NCBI GenBank assembly: GCA_946408825.1
Contig: CAMJTU010000026.1
Span: 1-54,977 of the forward strand
Reading direction: 5' to 3'
Length of the DNA: 54,977 nt
Source: an uncultured Planctomycetaceae bacterium
GTDB taxonomy: Bacteria; Planctomycetota; Planctomycetia; Pirellulales; Thermoguttaceae
In this document: piece after piece, positions 19,182 through 27,037 of the stretch
How positions within the stretch are numbered: the stretch's first letter is position 1
Layout: every line of letters begins with the position of its first letter
Made by a program: the position numbers and the translations under genes
The notes under the pieces: model-generated
The model's input: only the letters and a program-made list of their open reading frames with translations
Databases searched by the model: none
What the model was told of the DNA's origin: nothing

Positions 19182-20288
19182 TCATTCTTCCTCTTCTTCC
19201 TCTTCTTGGACGCCCAAACCTGTCTCCCAGCGACGCATCTTTTCTTCAAGCGCGTCCGGCATGTTCGCCTTAGTAATCGCGTCCTGTTTCGTCACGATCT
19301 GATCCTTCCACAGGCGGAAGAGATGGTCGTCAAGAAGTTGCATCCCGAGCTTGTGCCCAGTCTGAATCGAGGAGTTAATACGGAACGTCTTGTTCTCACG
19401 AATGAGGTTCGCGATAGCGGGCGTGACGACGAGCATCTCGTACGCGGCGATACGACCGCCTTGGATTCTCGGCAGAAGTTGCTGCGAAAGAACCCCAATG
19501 ATGGAGGTCGAAAGCTGCGTTCGAATCTGTTCCTGCTGGTTCGTCGGGAACACGTCGATGATACGGTTAACCGTACCCTGGGCGCCCGTCGTGTGCAACG
19601 TTCCAAAAACGACGTGACCCGTTTCCGCCGCGGTAATAGCCGCTTCAATCGTTTCCAAGTCGCGCATTTCGCCGACGAGGATGACGTCGGGGTCTTGACG
19701 CAACGCGGCGCGGATCGCGTCCGCAAAGGACATGACGTCGACGCCGACTTCACGCTGGTTCACCGTCGATTTCTTGTGATGATGATAGAATTCGATCGGG
19801 TCCTCGATCGTGATGATGTGATGGTCGATGTTCGTGTTTAGCCAGTCGATACACGCGGCAAGGGTCGTCGATTTACCCGAACCCGTCGGCCCCGTAACCA
19901 GAATCATACCACGAGGACGCTGGATCAATTCCTTCATAATGGGAGGCGTTCCCAGCTGCTCCATCGAAAGAAGCTCGTTAGGAATCTGACGGAGAACCAT
20001 GCCCGTGTTCCCCTTCTGCTTGAAGACGGAAACACGGAAACGCGCCTTGTCGCCAAATGCAAAACCGAAGTCGGTGCCGCCGCGCTCCTGCAATTCCTGC
20101 TGGCAACGCCCCGGCGTGATACTCTTCATAAGCGAAACCGTGTCGGTCGGTTCAAGGGATTTCGTCTCCAGTCGAACCAGACGACCATGAAGACGCAACA
20201 CCGGAGGTTGACCGACGGCGATATGAAGGTCGGACGCGCCGCGAACGACGACCGTCTCGAGAAGTTTGTCAATGAGGATTGTTCCCAT
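19182..20288 (-). CDS. pilT: twitching motility/retraction ATPase PilT
   Basis: 368 residues, the usual PilT length. It is a cytoplasmic hexameric ATPase that depolymerises type IV pili. Visible motifs: ASDLHIAVG near residue 18, Walker A GPTGSGKS (133-140), Asp box [10 protein letters not shown] (158-167), Walker [12 protein letters not shown] (203-213), His box [17 protein letters not shown] (220-236), and the PilT-specific AIANLIREN. The C-terminus is a run of seven Glu, an unusual acidic tail. It sits between the two assembly ATPase genes. Finding a retraction ATPase here argues for a dynamic pilus rather than a pure secretion pseudopilus. Confidence 0.92.
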   Translation of the reverse strand: MGTILIDKLLETVVVRGASDLHIAVGQPPVLRLHGRLVRLETKSLEPTDTVSLMKSITPGRCQQELQERGGTDFGFAFGDKARFRVSVFKQKGNTGMVLRQIPNELLSMEQLGTPPIMKELIQRPRGMILVTGPTGSGKSTTLAACIDWLNTNIDHHIITIEDPIEFYHHHKKSTVNQREVGVDVMSFADAIRAALRQDPDVILVGEMRDLETIEAAITAAETGHVVFGTLHTTGAQGTVNRIIDVFPTNQQEQIRTQLSTSIIGVLSQQLLPRIQGGRIAAYEMLVVTPAIANLIRENKTFRINSSIQTGHKLGMQLLDDHLFRLWKDQIVTKQDAITKANMPDALEEKMRRWETGLGVQEEEEEEE

Positions 20289-20357
20289 TCGTTGATTCCT
20301 ATACCATGTCCGATTTCATACGACGGCGAACCGAGCCTTTTGCAAACCACGCAAAAC

Positions 20358-22073
20358 TCAGTCGTCTTCAAGACGCGCGACGCGGACGACTTCTTCGATC
20401 GTCGTGAGTCCCTTCATCGCTTTGACAATACCGTCTTCAAAGAGGACGTGCATTCCTTCGCTCCGAGCCAGTTTGCGAATCGCGGAAGTCGACTCGCCCT
20501 TAAAGGTCAGTTCGCGGACCTTCGGCGACATATACATCAGTTCGAAGATCGCGCGACGACCGCGATACCCTGTCTTATTACAGTTGACGCACCCCTTCCC
20601 CTTCATGAAGGTCGCCTTCTCCGCCATTTCCGGCGTGATGTGCGCCGCGCGGAGTTCCGCCTCGCTTGGAGCATAAGGGCGTTTGCATTTCGGACAAACG
20701 CAACGTACAAGACGCTGCGCCATAATCCCAATAACGGAACTCGCCACCATATAGCCCGGAACGCCCATGTCGACCAGACGAGTAATCGCCGACGGAGCGT
20801 CGTTCGTGTGAAGCGTGCTAAAGACCAAGTGCCCTGTAAGAGACGCTTGGATACCCATCGACGCCGTTTCAAGGTCGCGCATTTCGCCGACCAGAATGAC
20901 GTTTGGCGCCTGTCGCAACATCGAACGAATAACCGCCGCGAAGTCTAGGCCGATCTGGTGTTTAATCTCGACTTGGTTAATGCCGGGCAGGTAGTATTCG
21001 ACCGGGTCTTCCGCCGTGATAATCTTACGGTTCGGCGTATTAAGTTCGTTAAGAGCCGCGTAAAGCGTCGTCGTCTTGCCCGAACCCGTCGGTCCCGTAA
21101 CGAGAATAATGCCGTTAGGACGCTGAATCAACTGGGTGAAACGCTTGTAGTCGCGTTCCGCAAAACCAAGTTGTAAGAGACTCACGCGAATGTTGTCCTT
21201 GTCGAGAATACGCATAACGATCGACTGACCGTGCGCCGACGGAATGACAGAAACGCGCAGGTCAAGTTCTTTTTCGCCTAGGGTCAGCTTAATACGACCG
21301 TCTTGAGTTCGGCGGCGTTCCGCAATGTCAAGCTTTGCAAGAATCTTAAAACGAGAAATCAGCGCGCCTTGGAAACGCTTGGGCAACGCTTCGCGCTCGA
21401 CGAGCTTGCCGTCGATACGGTAGCGGATGCGAACGCGATCTTCAAAAGGCTCGATATGAATATCAGACGCGCGCAACTGGACGGCTTCGGCGATGATCTG
21501 GTCGCACAAACGGACGATCGGCGCGTCGCTCTCAGAACTTGCCCCCGCCTGATCGGCGTCGTTTCCCTCGCCGTCGACGACCGTGAAGTTAATCGCCGTG
21601 TCGGTCATTTCTTGAATCATCGAGTCCGCAGACTCGCCGACGTTCTGACCATAATGCTGGTTAATAGCCTCTTGAATCGCTTCACGCGACGACACGACGG
21701 CTTCGATCGGACGTTGGAGGATGAAACGCAACTTTTCAAAGACCTCGACGTCGTCCGGATCGCTCACGACGACGACGAGCGAATCGCCTTCTTCTTCATA
21801 CGGAAGAACGCAGTTTTCACGCGCAATTGACTCGGAAATCAACTCGACGACAGAGGGACGAATCACAACGTCTTTTAAATCGACGTAACGCTTGCCATGC
21901 TCTTCCGCAATCGCCTCGGCAATTTGGTCGCCGGTCACATACCCAAGATCTTTAATCGCCTGCGAGAGCTTAATGTTCGTCTTTTGAGCAAGTTCCTGCG
22001 CTTCCTGAACTTGGTTTAAACTGAGTAAACCTTTTTTGTTCAAGATTCCGAGGTAGTTCAATCGTTTAGCCAT
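20358..22073 (-). CDS. GspE/PilB-family assembly ATPase, copy 2
   Basis: 571 residues with the same architecture as copy 1: N-terminal MshEN domain (1-140), Walker A GPTGSGKT (327-334), Walker [13 protein letters not shown] (393-404), His box LTGHLVFSTLHTNDAP (412-427) and zinc ribbon C460/C463 with C495/C498. The ATPase cores are closely similar, while the N-terminal domains differ strongly. That suggests the two copies dock to different partners or bind different signals (MshEN domains of some homologues bind c-di-GMP). GAGGAG lies just upstream of the ATG. It is the first gene of the locus, followed by pilT after 69 bases. Confidence 0.92.
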   Translation of the reverse strand: MAKRLNYLGILNKKGLLSLNQVQEAQELAQKTNIKLSQAIKDLGYVTGDQIAEAIAEEHGKRYVDLKDVVIRPSVVELISESIARENCVLPYEEEGDSLVVVVSDPDDVEVFEKLRFILQRPIEAVVSSREAIQEAINQHYGQNVGESADSMIQEMTDTAINFTVVDGEGNDADQAGASSESDAPIVRLCDQIIAEAVQLRASDIHIEPFEDRVRIRYRIDGKLVEREALPKRFQGALISRFKILAKLDIAERRRTQDGRIKLTLGEKELDLRVSVIPSAHGQSIVMRILDKDNIRVSLLQLGFAERDYKRFTQLIQRPNGIILVTGPTGSGKTTTLYAALNELNTPNRKIITAEDPVEYYLPGINQVEIKHQIGLDFAAVIRSMLRQAPNVILVGEMRDLETASMGIQASLTGHLVFSTLHTNDAPSAITRLVDMGVPGYMVASSVIGIMAQRLVRCVCPKCKRPYAPSEAELRAAHITPEMAEKATFMKGKGCVNCNKTGYRGRRAIFELMYMSPKVRELTFKGESTSAIRKLARSEGMHVLFEDGIVKAMKGLTTIEEVVRVARLEDD

Positions 22074-22372
22074 TTAAGCTCCTCTACCGCTAAAAACGTC
22101 GCTACAAAAGACCGCCAGACGAGGCGCGACGCCGCGCGTCCGTTTCTCAATTTCCGCGATTTCCAATTCAGAAAGAAGACGCGCCCGTTTCAGACCGTCG
22201 TCTACCCCTTACTTTCGGTCATTTTCCTCGCAGAAACAACCTCTTCCAGTTTAACCGCGTTATTTGGAAAAATCAAGCGTTTTTTACACGGGACGCCCTC
22301 CTTTGTGCGATTTTTCCCTATACATCCTCCACAAACAAAACAGCCGCAAAAAACAATAAATCAATAGAAATC

Positions 22373-22400
22373 ACTATATTTAGAAAAATCGTTATTTCAA
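22373..22400 (-). promoter_or_regulatory. putative promoter of the pilus/secretion locus
   Basis: On the minus strand TTGAAA (22400-22395), a 16-base spacer, then TATAGT (22378-22373), in a strongly AT-rich stretch. Transcription would start near 22366 and give a leader of about 290 bases before the first gene. Nothing else in 22074-22487 looks like a gene. Confidence 0.5.
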
Positions 22401-22487
22401 GAAAACGTAAATTTCGGGAAAATAAAAAAAATAGAGAACATCTTCAAAGACATTCGGCGCCGTGCGAACGAAGCAAACACGCCTAAC

Positions 22488-22513
22488 AAGCCGAACCTCA
22501 AAAGGTTCGGCTT
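22488..22513 (-). terminator. hairpin terminator after pheA
   Basis: Perfect 11-base stem AAGCCGAACCT (22488-22498) and AGGTTCGGCTT (22503-22513) with a four-base loop, 37 bases past the pheA stop. The U-tract is poor (GTTAGG follows), so termination efficiency is uncertain. Confidence 0.6.
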
Positions 22514-22549
22514 GGCGTCAAAAGAACTTTAGGGCGCGTCAATCCGAAT

Positions 22550-23692
22550 TCATACCATTTCGGAATAACTTCCAAGATAGGTAAACGACTCGCAAATTCC
22601 CCGAAGTTCGCCCATGAGTTGGATAAAACGAGGCGAATAGACGGGTGCGTCGAGGTCAAAATAGAACATGAATTCGAAATCTCGATCCGGAAGCGGTCGG
22701 CTTTCCAGCTTAATGAGATTGACGTTTAACGAGTAAAACCTAGAAAGAATCTTATAGAGCGATCCGGGTTCGTGCGAGAGACTGACCATCAAGCTCGTGC
22801 GATTAGCGCCGGGAAAAATCTCCAAATCCTTAGAGATGCAAATGAAGCGCGTGTAATTATTGTCTTTATCCTGAACCGCAGATTTAAGGCATTCAAGCCC
22901 GTAAAGCTTAATACAAGCTCGAGACGCTAAAGCGGCGACGTCGCGACGCTCGGTGGTCGCAACCATCTGCGCCGCGATCGCCGTATTCTGCGAAGGGATG
23001 ATGCGAACGCCCTGAAGCGTCGCTAGAAATTCAGAACACTGACTCAACGCATGAGGATGGGAGTGAATCTCACGAATCTCAGAAAGTTGAACGCCAGGCT
23101 TCACAAGAAGGTTATGGTCGATCTTCTGCCTAATACTACGAACAATGTGGAAATGATGACGTTGCATAAGGTCGTAAACTTGGTTTACCGACCCGGCTAG
23201 ACTATTCTCAATCGGAATGACCCCATAACGACAGAATCCCTTGTCGATCGCCGCGAAAACTCCCTCGAAGTTCTGGAAATACATGATCCTTGCGCCATTA
23301 ACCAACCGATCGCACGCCAGTTGCGAGTTAGCGCCCTCGACGCCTTGACATGCCACGGTGATATTCGACGGGAAGAGTTTCGGCGTGCATTCGATCGCGT
23401 GTTCTATATCTTTCGTGAGGGACGACCCAACGCCAATCAAACGATTCTGATAGCTACGACTCAGATCGAAAACAACCGAATAAAGAAGAGGCAGATATTC
23501 CTTGAATTCTTCGGGCGACTTCTCAAAAATATTGTTTCTCTTGGCGCGTTCCCGTTCCATATCGATGACGGGAATCCCCTTTTCACGCTTGTAGCTCGCA
23601 ACTTCGTTGCTGAGTTTCATTCTTTCACAAAAAAGTCGGATAAGTTGATCGTCGACGTCGTCGATTCGATCGCGAATTTCGTTTAAATCCAT
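22550..23692 (-). CDS. pheA: bifunctional chorismate mutase/prephenate dehydratase (P-protein)
   Basis: 380 residues from the ATG at 23692; a GTG three codons earlier is the alternative start, and AGG lies about 9 bases upstream of the chosen ATG. It converts chorismate to prephenate and then phenylpyruvate, the committed steps to phenylalanine. Domains in order: AroQ chorismate mutase (1-85, starting MDLNEIRDRIDDVDDQLIRL); prephenate dehydratase (about 100-280, with VACQGVEGANSQLA, GVIPIENSLAGSV and the TRF motif in NNYTRFICIS); and a C-terminal ACT domain with PGSLYKIL and the Phe-binding ESRP motif (LIKLESRPLPD). The ACT domain implies feedback inhibition by Phe. Upstream is a complete transcription attenuator with a Phe-rich leader peptide, so synthesis is probably controlled by charged tRNA-Phe as well. 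Confidence 0.95.
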   Translation of the reverse strand: MDLNEIRDRIDDVDDQLIRLFCERMKLSNEVASYKREKGIPVIDMERERAKRNNIFEKSPEEFKEYLPLLYSVVFDLSRSYQNRLIGVGSSLTKDIEHAIECTPKLFPSNITVACQGVEGANSQLACDRLVNGARIMYFQNFEGVFAAIDKGFCRYGVIPIENSLAGSVNQVYDLMQRHHFHIVRSIRQKIDHNLLVKPGVQLSEIREIHSHPHALSQCSEFLATLQGVRIIPSQNTAIAAQMVATTERRDVAALASRACIKLYGLECLKSAVQDKDNNYTRFICISKDLEIFPGANRTSLMVSLSHEPGSLYKILSRFYSLNVNLIKLESRPLPDRDFEFMFYFDLDAPVYSPRFIQLMGELRGICESFTYLGSYSEMV

Positions 23693-23746
23693 GGAACACA
23701 CCTGCCGTTCTTTTGTCTCTGAGCGTCGACACGCTCGGAATCGTCA

Positions 23747-23784
23747 TAAAAAAAACGCGCTACAGAGGCAGTCTGTAACGCGTT
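23747..23784 (-). terminator. attenuator terminator in the pheA leader
   Basis: On the minus strand AACGCGTTACAGA (23784-23772) pairs with TCTGTAGCGCGTT (23766-23754) with one G-U type mismatch, a five-base loop and a following U-tract (eight T including the stem end). It lies 55 bases before the pheA start. The segment GCGTTAC (23781-23775) in its 5' arm can instead pair with GTAGCGC (23823-23817) at the leader stop codon, the antiterminator. Confidence 0.85.
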
Positions 23785-23819
23785 AAATACTGATTTTCCC
23801 TCAAGCTATATTTTCAGCG

Positions 23820-23891
23820 CTACGACCGCCGCCGACCGACGTCGGCAGAGATAAAGTTGAAAAACGAGCTAAAGGAAAAGACGTTGATCAT
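23820..23891 (-). CDS. pheA leader peptide (Phe-rich, 23 residues)
   Basis: ATG at 23891-23889 and TAG at 23822-23820. The peptide starts MINV and continues FSFSSFFNF, five Phe (codons 5, 7, 10, 11, 13) within nine residues, then a short Ala-Asp-Val-Gly-Arg tail. A weak ribosome site, AGAAG, lies 7 bases upstream. By analogy with the E. coli PheL system, ribosome stalling at Phe codons when charged tRNA-Phe is scarce would favour the antiterminator. Reaching the stop codon masks the GTAGCGC antiterminator strand, which overlaps the stop, so the terminator forms. The hairpin GCCGAC-GTCG-GTCGGC within codons 16-21 fits a pause hairpin. Confidence 0.8.
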   Translation of the reverse strand: MINVFSFSSFFNFISADVGRRRS

Positions 23892-23966
23892 TGCAAAACT
23901 TCTAAATCGTTAAACGCATGAGCGTGAATTCGAAACGAACCAAGGCGCTCGCCCCGATTTGCGGCA

Positions 23967-23994
23967 ATTGTACGTTGAAAACTCCCGTCGTCAA
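23967..23994 (-). promoter_or_regulatory. promoter of the pheA leader transcript
   Basis: On the minus strand TTGACG (23994-23989), a 16-base spacer, TACAAT (23972-23967). Transcription from about 23960 gives a leader of about 70 bases before the leader-peptide ATG and about 213 bases to the attenuator. Confidence 0.7.
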
Positions 23995-24061
23995 CGCCGG
24001 GAAACGTTTTTTTAAAAACAACCGTAAAACAACCGGACTCAAGGTTCGAAAAGGATGAAAT

Positions 24062-25072
24062 CTAACGAGTAGACGCCGCTTGTAAGTGGAGATTCCTGAT
24101 TTCGAGATCAGAACGATATGTCCCGGGCGTTTCCCATCCAAAGTTAAAATGGGCGACGACAAAATCGTCGATCTTAGAATCGAGTAAAAAGCCTTTTCTC
24201 CGCGCAGCCTCAAGCGCGCCGTTCAAATAGCTTTTAAGATCCGCCTCGATATGCGTCCATTTCTGAGAATAAGGATTCACTCCGCCCATATGCTCGTCGA
24301 TTGTTCGTTGCTCGCCAACGCGGTAGATTAACTTCCCCGTCCCAATTTTTTCAGGATCGCCGTCGACCTCGACGTAATCCGATTGCACCTCATATCGATC
24401 GTCGAAAAAAGAAATTCCAAACCAAATATAATCCTGAAAATCGCGAGATTCAGGATTAGCGTTGGAGAAAACAAAGTAAACCGAGGCCTGCGTCGTATGA
24501 AGTTTAGGATCGTAAGGATGTTCAGAATCCGTCTTCGCAACGTTGGAAACTCGCGCGTCGCACGAAAAAACGATCGAATCGACGTCTCGAAAAGCAACGC
24601 GTTCTTCCGGCTCGAAATCACGCGTTAAGAGCAAATGAATCCACATCTCGTCCGCTTTTCGAGGCGCTCTATACTCGTTTTCCGTTCTTACGCCAAGTTT
24701 AAGCGTAACAACGCCTTGGTCGTCTTTCGAACGGGAAACAATCTGTCCGGGGGTCTCAGCCTTGGCGCTTTTGGCGTCCACGACAATATCTGCGTCGACG
24801 ACGTTATACCGAGAAGCATGAGCCGCAAGCCCCCAGACAGGCTTCTCTTCGACCGGCGTTTCGCCCAGAAACGGCAGTTTCAAATCGCCAAGGGAGATTG
24901 GATTTCGACAGTTGTCAACGACGTGGAATCCACGTTCAAAATTCGAATCGCTGAAAAGTTCCTTTGCTCGCCCTGATTCTTGCGCCAAGACAACGGCGTT
25001 CGCCGAGTCTATCGCGTTAACAAACGTCGCCAACGCTAAAAAACACAGCGTCGCTGCAATTCTATTGCTCAT
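24062..25072 (-). CDS. exported protein of unknown function
   Basis: 336 residues from the ATG at 25072, chosen because GGAGGGAGAGA directly precedes it and the protein then begins with a clear signal peptide, MSNRIAATLCFLALATFV, with a likely Ala-x-Ala cleavage near ANA/VVLA. I do not recognise the mature part. It is rich in beta-strand patterns (for example DYIWFGISFFDDRYEVQSDY and VVAHFNFGWETPG), which suggests a jelly-roll or carbohydrate-binding-like fold, but this is only an impression. It is the last gene of a four-gene minus-strand operon, 31 bases after the HtrA-like protease gene, so it may be a substrate or partner of the protease. Confidence 0.7.
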   Translation of the reverse strand: MSNRIAATLCFLALATFVNAIDSANAVVLAQESGRAKELFSDSNFERGFHVVDNCRNPISLGDLKLPFLGETPVEEKPVWGLAAHASRYNVVDADIVVDAKSAKAETPGQIVSRSKDDQGVVTLKLGVRTENEYRAPRKADEMWIHLLLTRDFEPEERVAFRDVDSIVFSCDARVSNVAKTDSEHPYDPKLHTTQASVYFVFSNANPESRDFQDYIWFGISFFDDRYEVQSDYVEVDGDPEKIGTGKLIYRVGEQRTIDEHMGGVNPYSQKWTHIEADLKSYLNGALEAARRKGFLLDSKIDDFVVAHFNFGWETPGTYRSDLEIRNLHLQAASTR

Positions 25073-25103
25073 TCTCTCCCTCCAAAACGTGGCCGCAACT
25101 AGG

Positions 25104-26060
25104 TCAAATAGCATTCTTGATCTGCGCCTGACGTAAAATTGCCTCGAAAACCTCGCGTACGCGACGGCTCGGCAACGCGAAACTAATCCCCTGGTACTGA
25201 CTGCCATAAATAGCCGTATTGATTCCGACTAGCTGACCTCGATCGTTTACAAGAGCCCCGCCGCTGTTGCCGGGATTAACCGCTGCGTCCGTCTGGAGGA
25301 ATTCTTGGGTCACAACGCCTTGTTCATTTACGATAAAACGTTCTTTTGCGCTTACAATCCCCGCTGTTACCGTCTTAGCCAGACCGTAAGGATTGCCAAG
25401 AGCAAGCACGGGGTCGCCAACCTCTAACGCGTCGCTGTCGCCCCATTCGATCGGGGTTAAATTGTCGGCGTCAATTTTGAGCACCGCGACGTCAACCTCC
25501 TGATTAAAACCGACGACGGTTACAGGAGAAGAAACAGAACGTCCGTCGCTGAGCAAAATCTCAACGCCGTCTACAAGCCGTCCCTCGGGCGCAATGACAT
25601 GACAATTCGTAATGATTAAACCAGAAGGGTCGACTATGACGCCCGATCCCTCGCCGAGGGAAATCGAAGTATCGCCAAAAAAACCGCGACTAAACATATT
25701 CGTCTTGATACCGACGACGCTCGGTCCAGCAAGTTTAACGACATATGGAATTCTCGCGCTGTCCGCCGATTCAGGATGTTCCGCGATAAATTGTTTCGCA
25801 ACCTCATACTTGGCGCGTTCGACGCCCTTCTGCGTCGAGTACGCCCAACGTTCGGCAATCGTGGGAAGCGCAGCGACGACAGCTAGCAGAATGAGCGCGA
25901 GGACCCAATACTGAAACCGCGCAGCGCAGAATTCCCTGCGTTCCTCGTTCAAATCTCGACACGTTCCCGCACGCCCGCCAGGAGACGTCGCAAAGCTGTC
26001 GCCGGCGACGTCCTGATTCACGCTCGGCTCGTAACTGCTCGAATAATCGTTGTTTTCCAT
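25104..26060 (-). CDS. HtrA/DegP-like trypsin-type serine protease, no PDZ domain
   Basis: 318 residues from the ATG at 26060 (a GTG 12 bases earlier is possible). A cytoplasmic N-terminus of about 45 residues is followed by the membrane helix YWVLALILLAVVAALP, then an S1C protease domain. The catalytic triad is visible: His in ITNCHVIAPEG (about 153), Asp in EVDVAVLKID (about 190), Ser in AAVNPGNSGGAL (about 265). The protein ends about 50 residues after the Ser with no PDZ domain, unlike DegP/DegQ. It is probably anchored in the inner membrane with the protease outside, for envelope quality control. It is third in a four-gene operon between two exported unknowns. Confidence 0.88.
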   Translation of the reverse strand: MENNDYSSSYEPSVNQDVAGDSFATSPGGRAGTCRDLNEERREFCAARFQYWVLALILLAVVAALPTIAERWAYSTQKGVERAKYEVAKQFIAEHPESADSARIPYVVKLAGPSVVGIKTNMFSRGFFGDTSISLGEGSGVIVDPSGLIITNCHVIAPEGRLVDGVEILLSDGRSVSSPVTVVGFNQEVDVAVLKIDADNLTPIEWGDSDALEVGDPVLALGNPYGLAKTVTAGIVSAKERFIVNEQGVVTQEFLQTDAAVNPGNSGGALVNDRGQLVGINTAIYGSQYQGISFALPSRRVREVFEAILRQAQIKNAI

Positions 26061-26115
26061 TTCGATACGCACTCGCTTTCATCCCCGCGAAATATCGTCT
26101 ATTGACAACGCGGGA

Positions 26116-27012
26116 CTAATCTTTTTTCTCGGCAGACGATTCGTCGTTCCCTTTCGTCCTCGATAAAACCAAAAGAACGTTGGTATTGACCGGGGGAATT
26201 CTCTCAGTATTCGCAACGTAACTCAGTTGAGAATTGTCGTTTGAACTTTCAAACGGAACGTCCAGAACAGAACCTGGAAAGTTCGCCACGCCAAAAACTT
26301 CGCCCGAAACGTTCGCAAGATAATATTTCTTCCCATCCGGATCGACGCCAAAAAGACCTCCCGTAAAAACCCAGGACGAATCCATCGTTTTGCCCGAAAT
26401 CTCGTCTTTTATCATCTCCTGTGCGCGAATTTGCCGGATTTCGTTTGTCTTTTCGTCGCGCCAACGCACAGAAATCTCAATTTTATCTCCCGAAGGCGGG
26501 ACAAATTCAGGGTCATATTTCGCGGGCGAACCCTGTTTGGCGCCGACGACTAAAAGGGCGGCATGGATCAAGTGCGGCGGGATATCAAGGGCGACGATCG
26601 ATTCATGTTCCTTGCTGCCTGATCGGCAAGCGAAAAATTCCAACCACCCGTCGCGGAGACATATCGTTCCTCCGAGAACCACGCGCGTTCTGTCGATCGT
26701 CGCCCAAATCGGCGCCTTTCGATCGAGTTTTTTGAGCTTCTCCGGTTCGTCGAAAAGCGAAGTATAATCAAAATCGTTTTCTTTCTGAATCCCGGGCGTA
26801 ACGTCGACGGAAGATTTCGTTTCAGGGGCCGTCGCCGTGTCGCCGTTCGACGAACGCGACGTCGGAGCGAGTTGCAAATCGGATAGTCCTGTTTCCACAG
26901 GGACGTCTTGCGACATGCAAAGAATCGACGTCGCAAAGAGCGCCGCCGTAACGCTCGCCGTTTCGACCAGCTTTCCAAAGTATCCCAGCGTCGTTCTTCT
27001 TTGCGCGCTCAT
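26116..27012 (-). CDS. exported protein of unknown function
   Basis: 298 residues. The N-terminus, MSAQRRTTLGYFGKLVETAS and then VTAALFATSILCMSQ, looks like a signal peptide. A low-complexity Ser/Thr/Asp linker follows (about 40-80). A folded region begins around APIWATIDRTRVVLGGTICL and includes DGWLEFFACRSGSKEHESIV and WVFTGGLFGVDPDGKKYYLA, which resembles planctomycete proteins annotated only as YdjY-domain or hypothetical; I mention this as a guess. A GGAGG site lies 11 bases upstream of the ATG. Second gene of the operon with the HtrA-like protease; the gap to the upstream gene is 25 bases. Confidence 0.65.
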   Translation of the reverse strand: MSAQRRTTLGYFGKLVETASVTAALFATSILCMSQDVPVETGLSDLQLAPTSRSSNGDTATAPETKSSVDVTPGIQKENDFDYTSLFDEPEKLKKLDRKAPIWATIDRTRVVLGGTICLRDGWLEFFACRSGSKEHESIVALDIPPHLIHAALLVVGAKQGSPAKYDPEFVPPSGDKIEISVRWRDEKTNEIRQIRAQEMIKDEISGKTMDSSWVFTGGLFGVDPDGKKYYLANVSGEVFGVANFPGSVLDVPFESSNDNSQLSYVANTERIPPVNTNVLLVLSRTKGNDESSAEKKD

Positions 27013-27037
27013 CGATCTTTATCCTCCATCGTTCCAT

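Noticed and set aside
23902..24213. 103-codon minus-strand frame between the exported protein gene and pheA
   Set aside because: It overlaps the end of a better gene and the pheA promoter, and has no ribosome site or domain.
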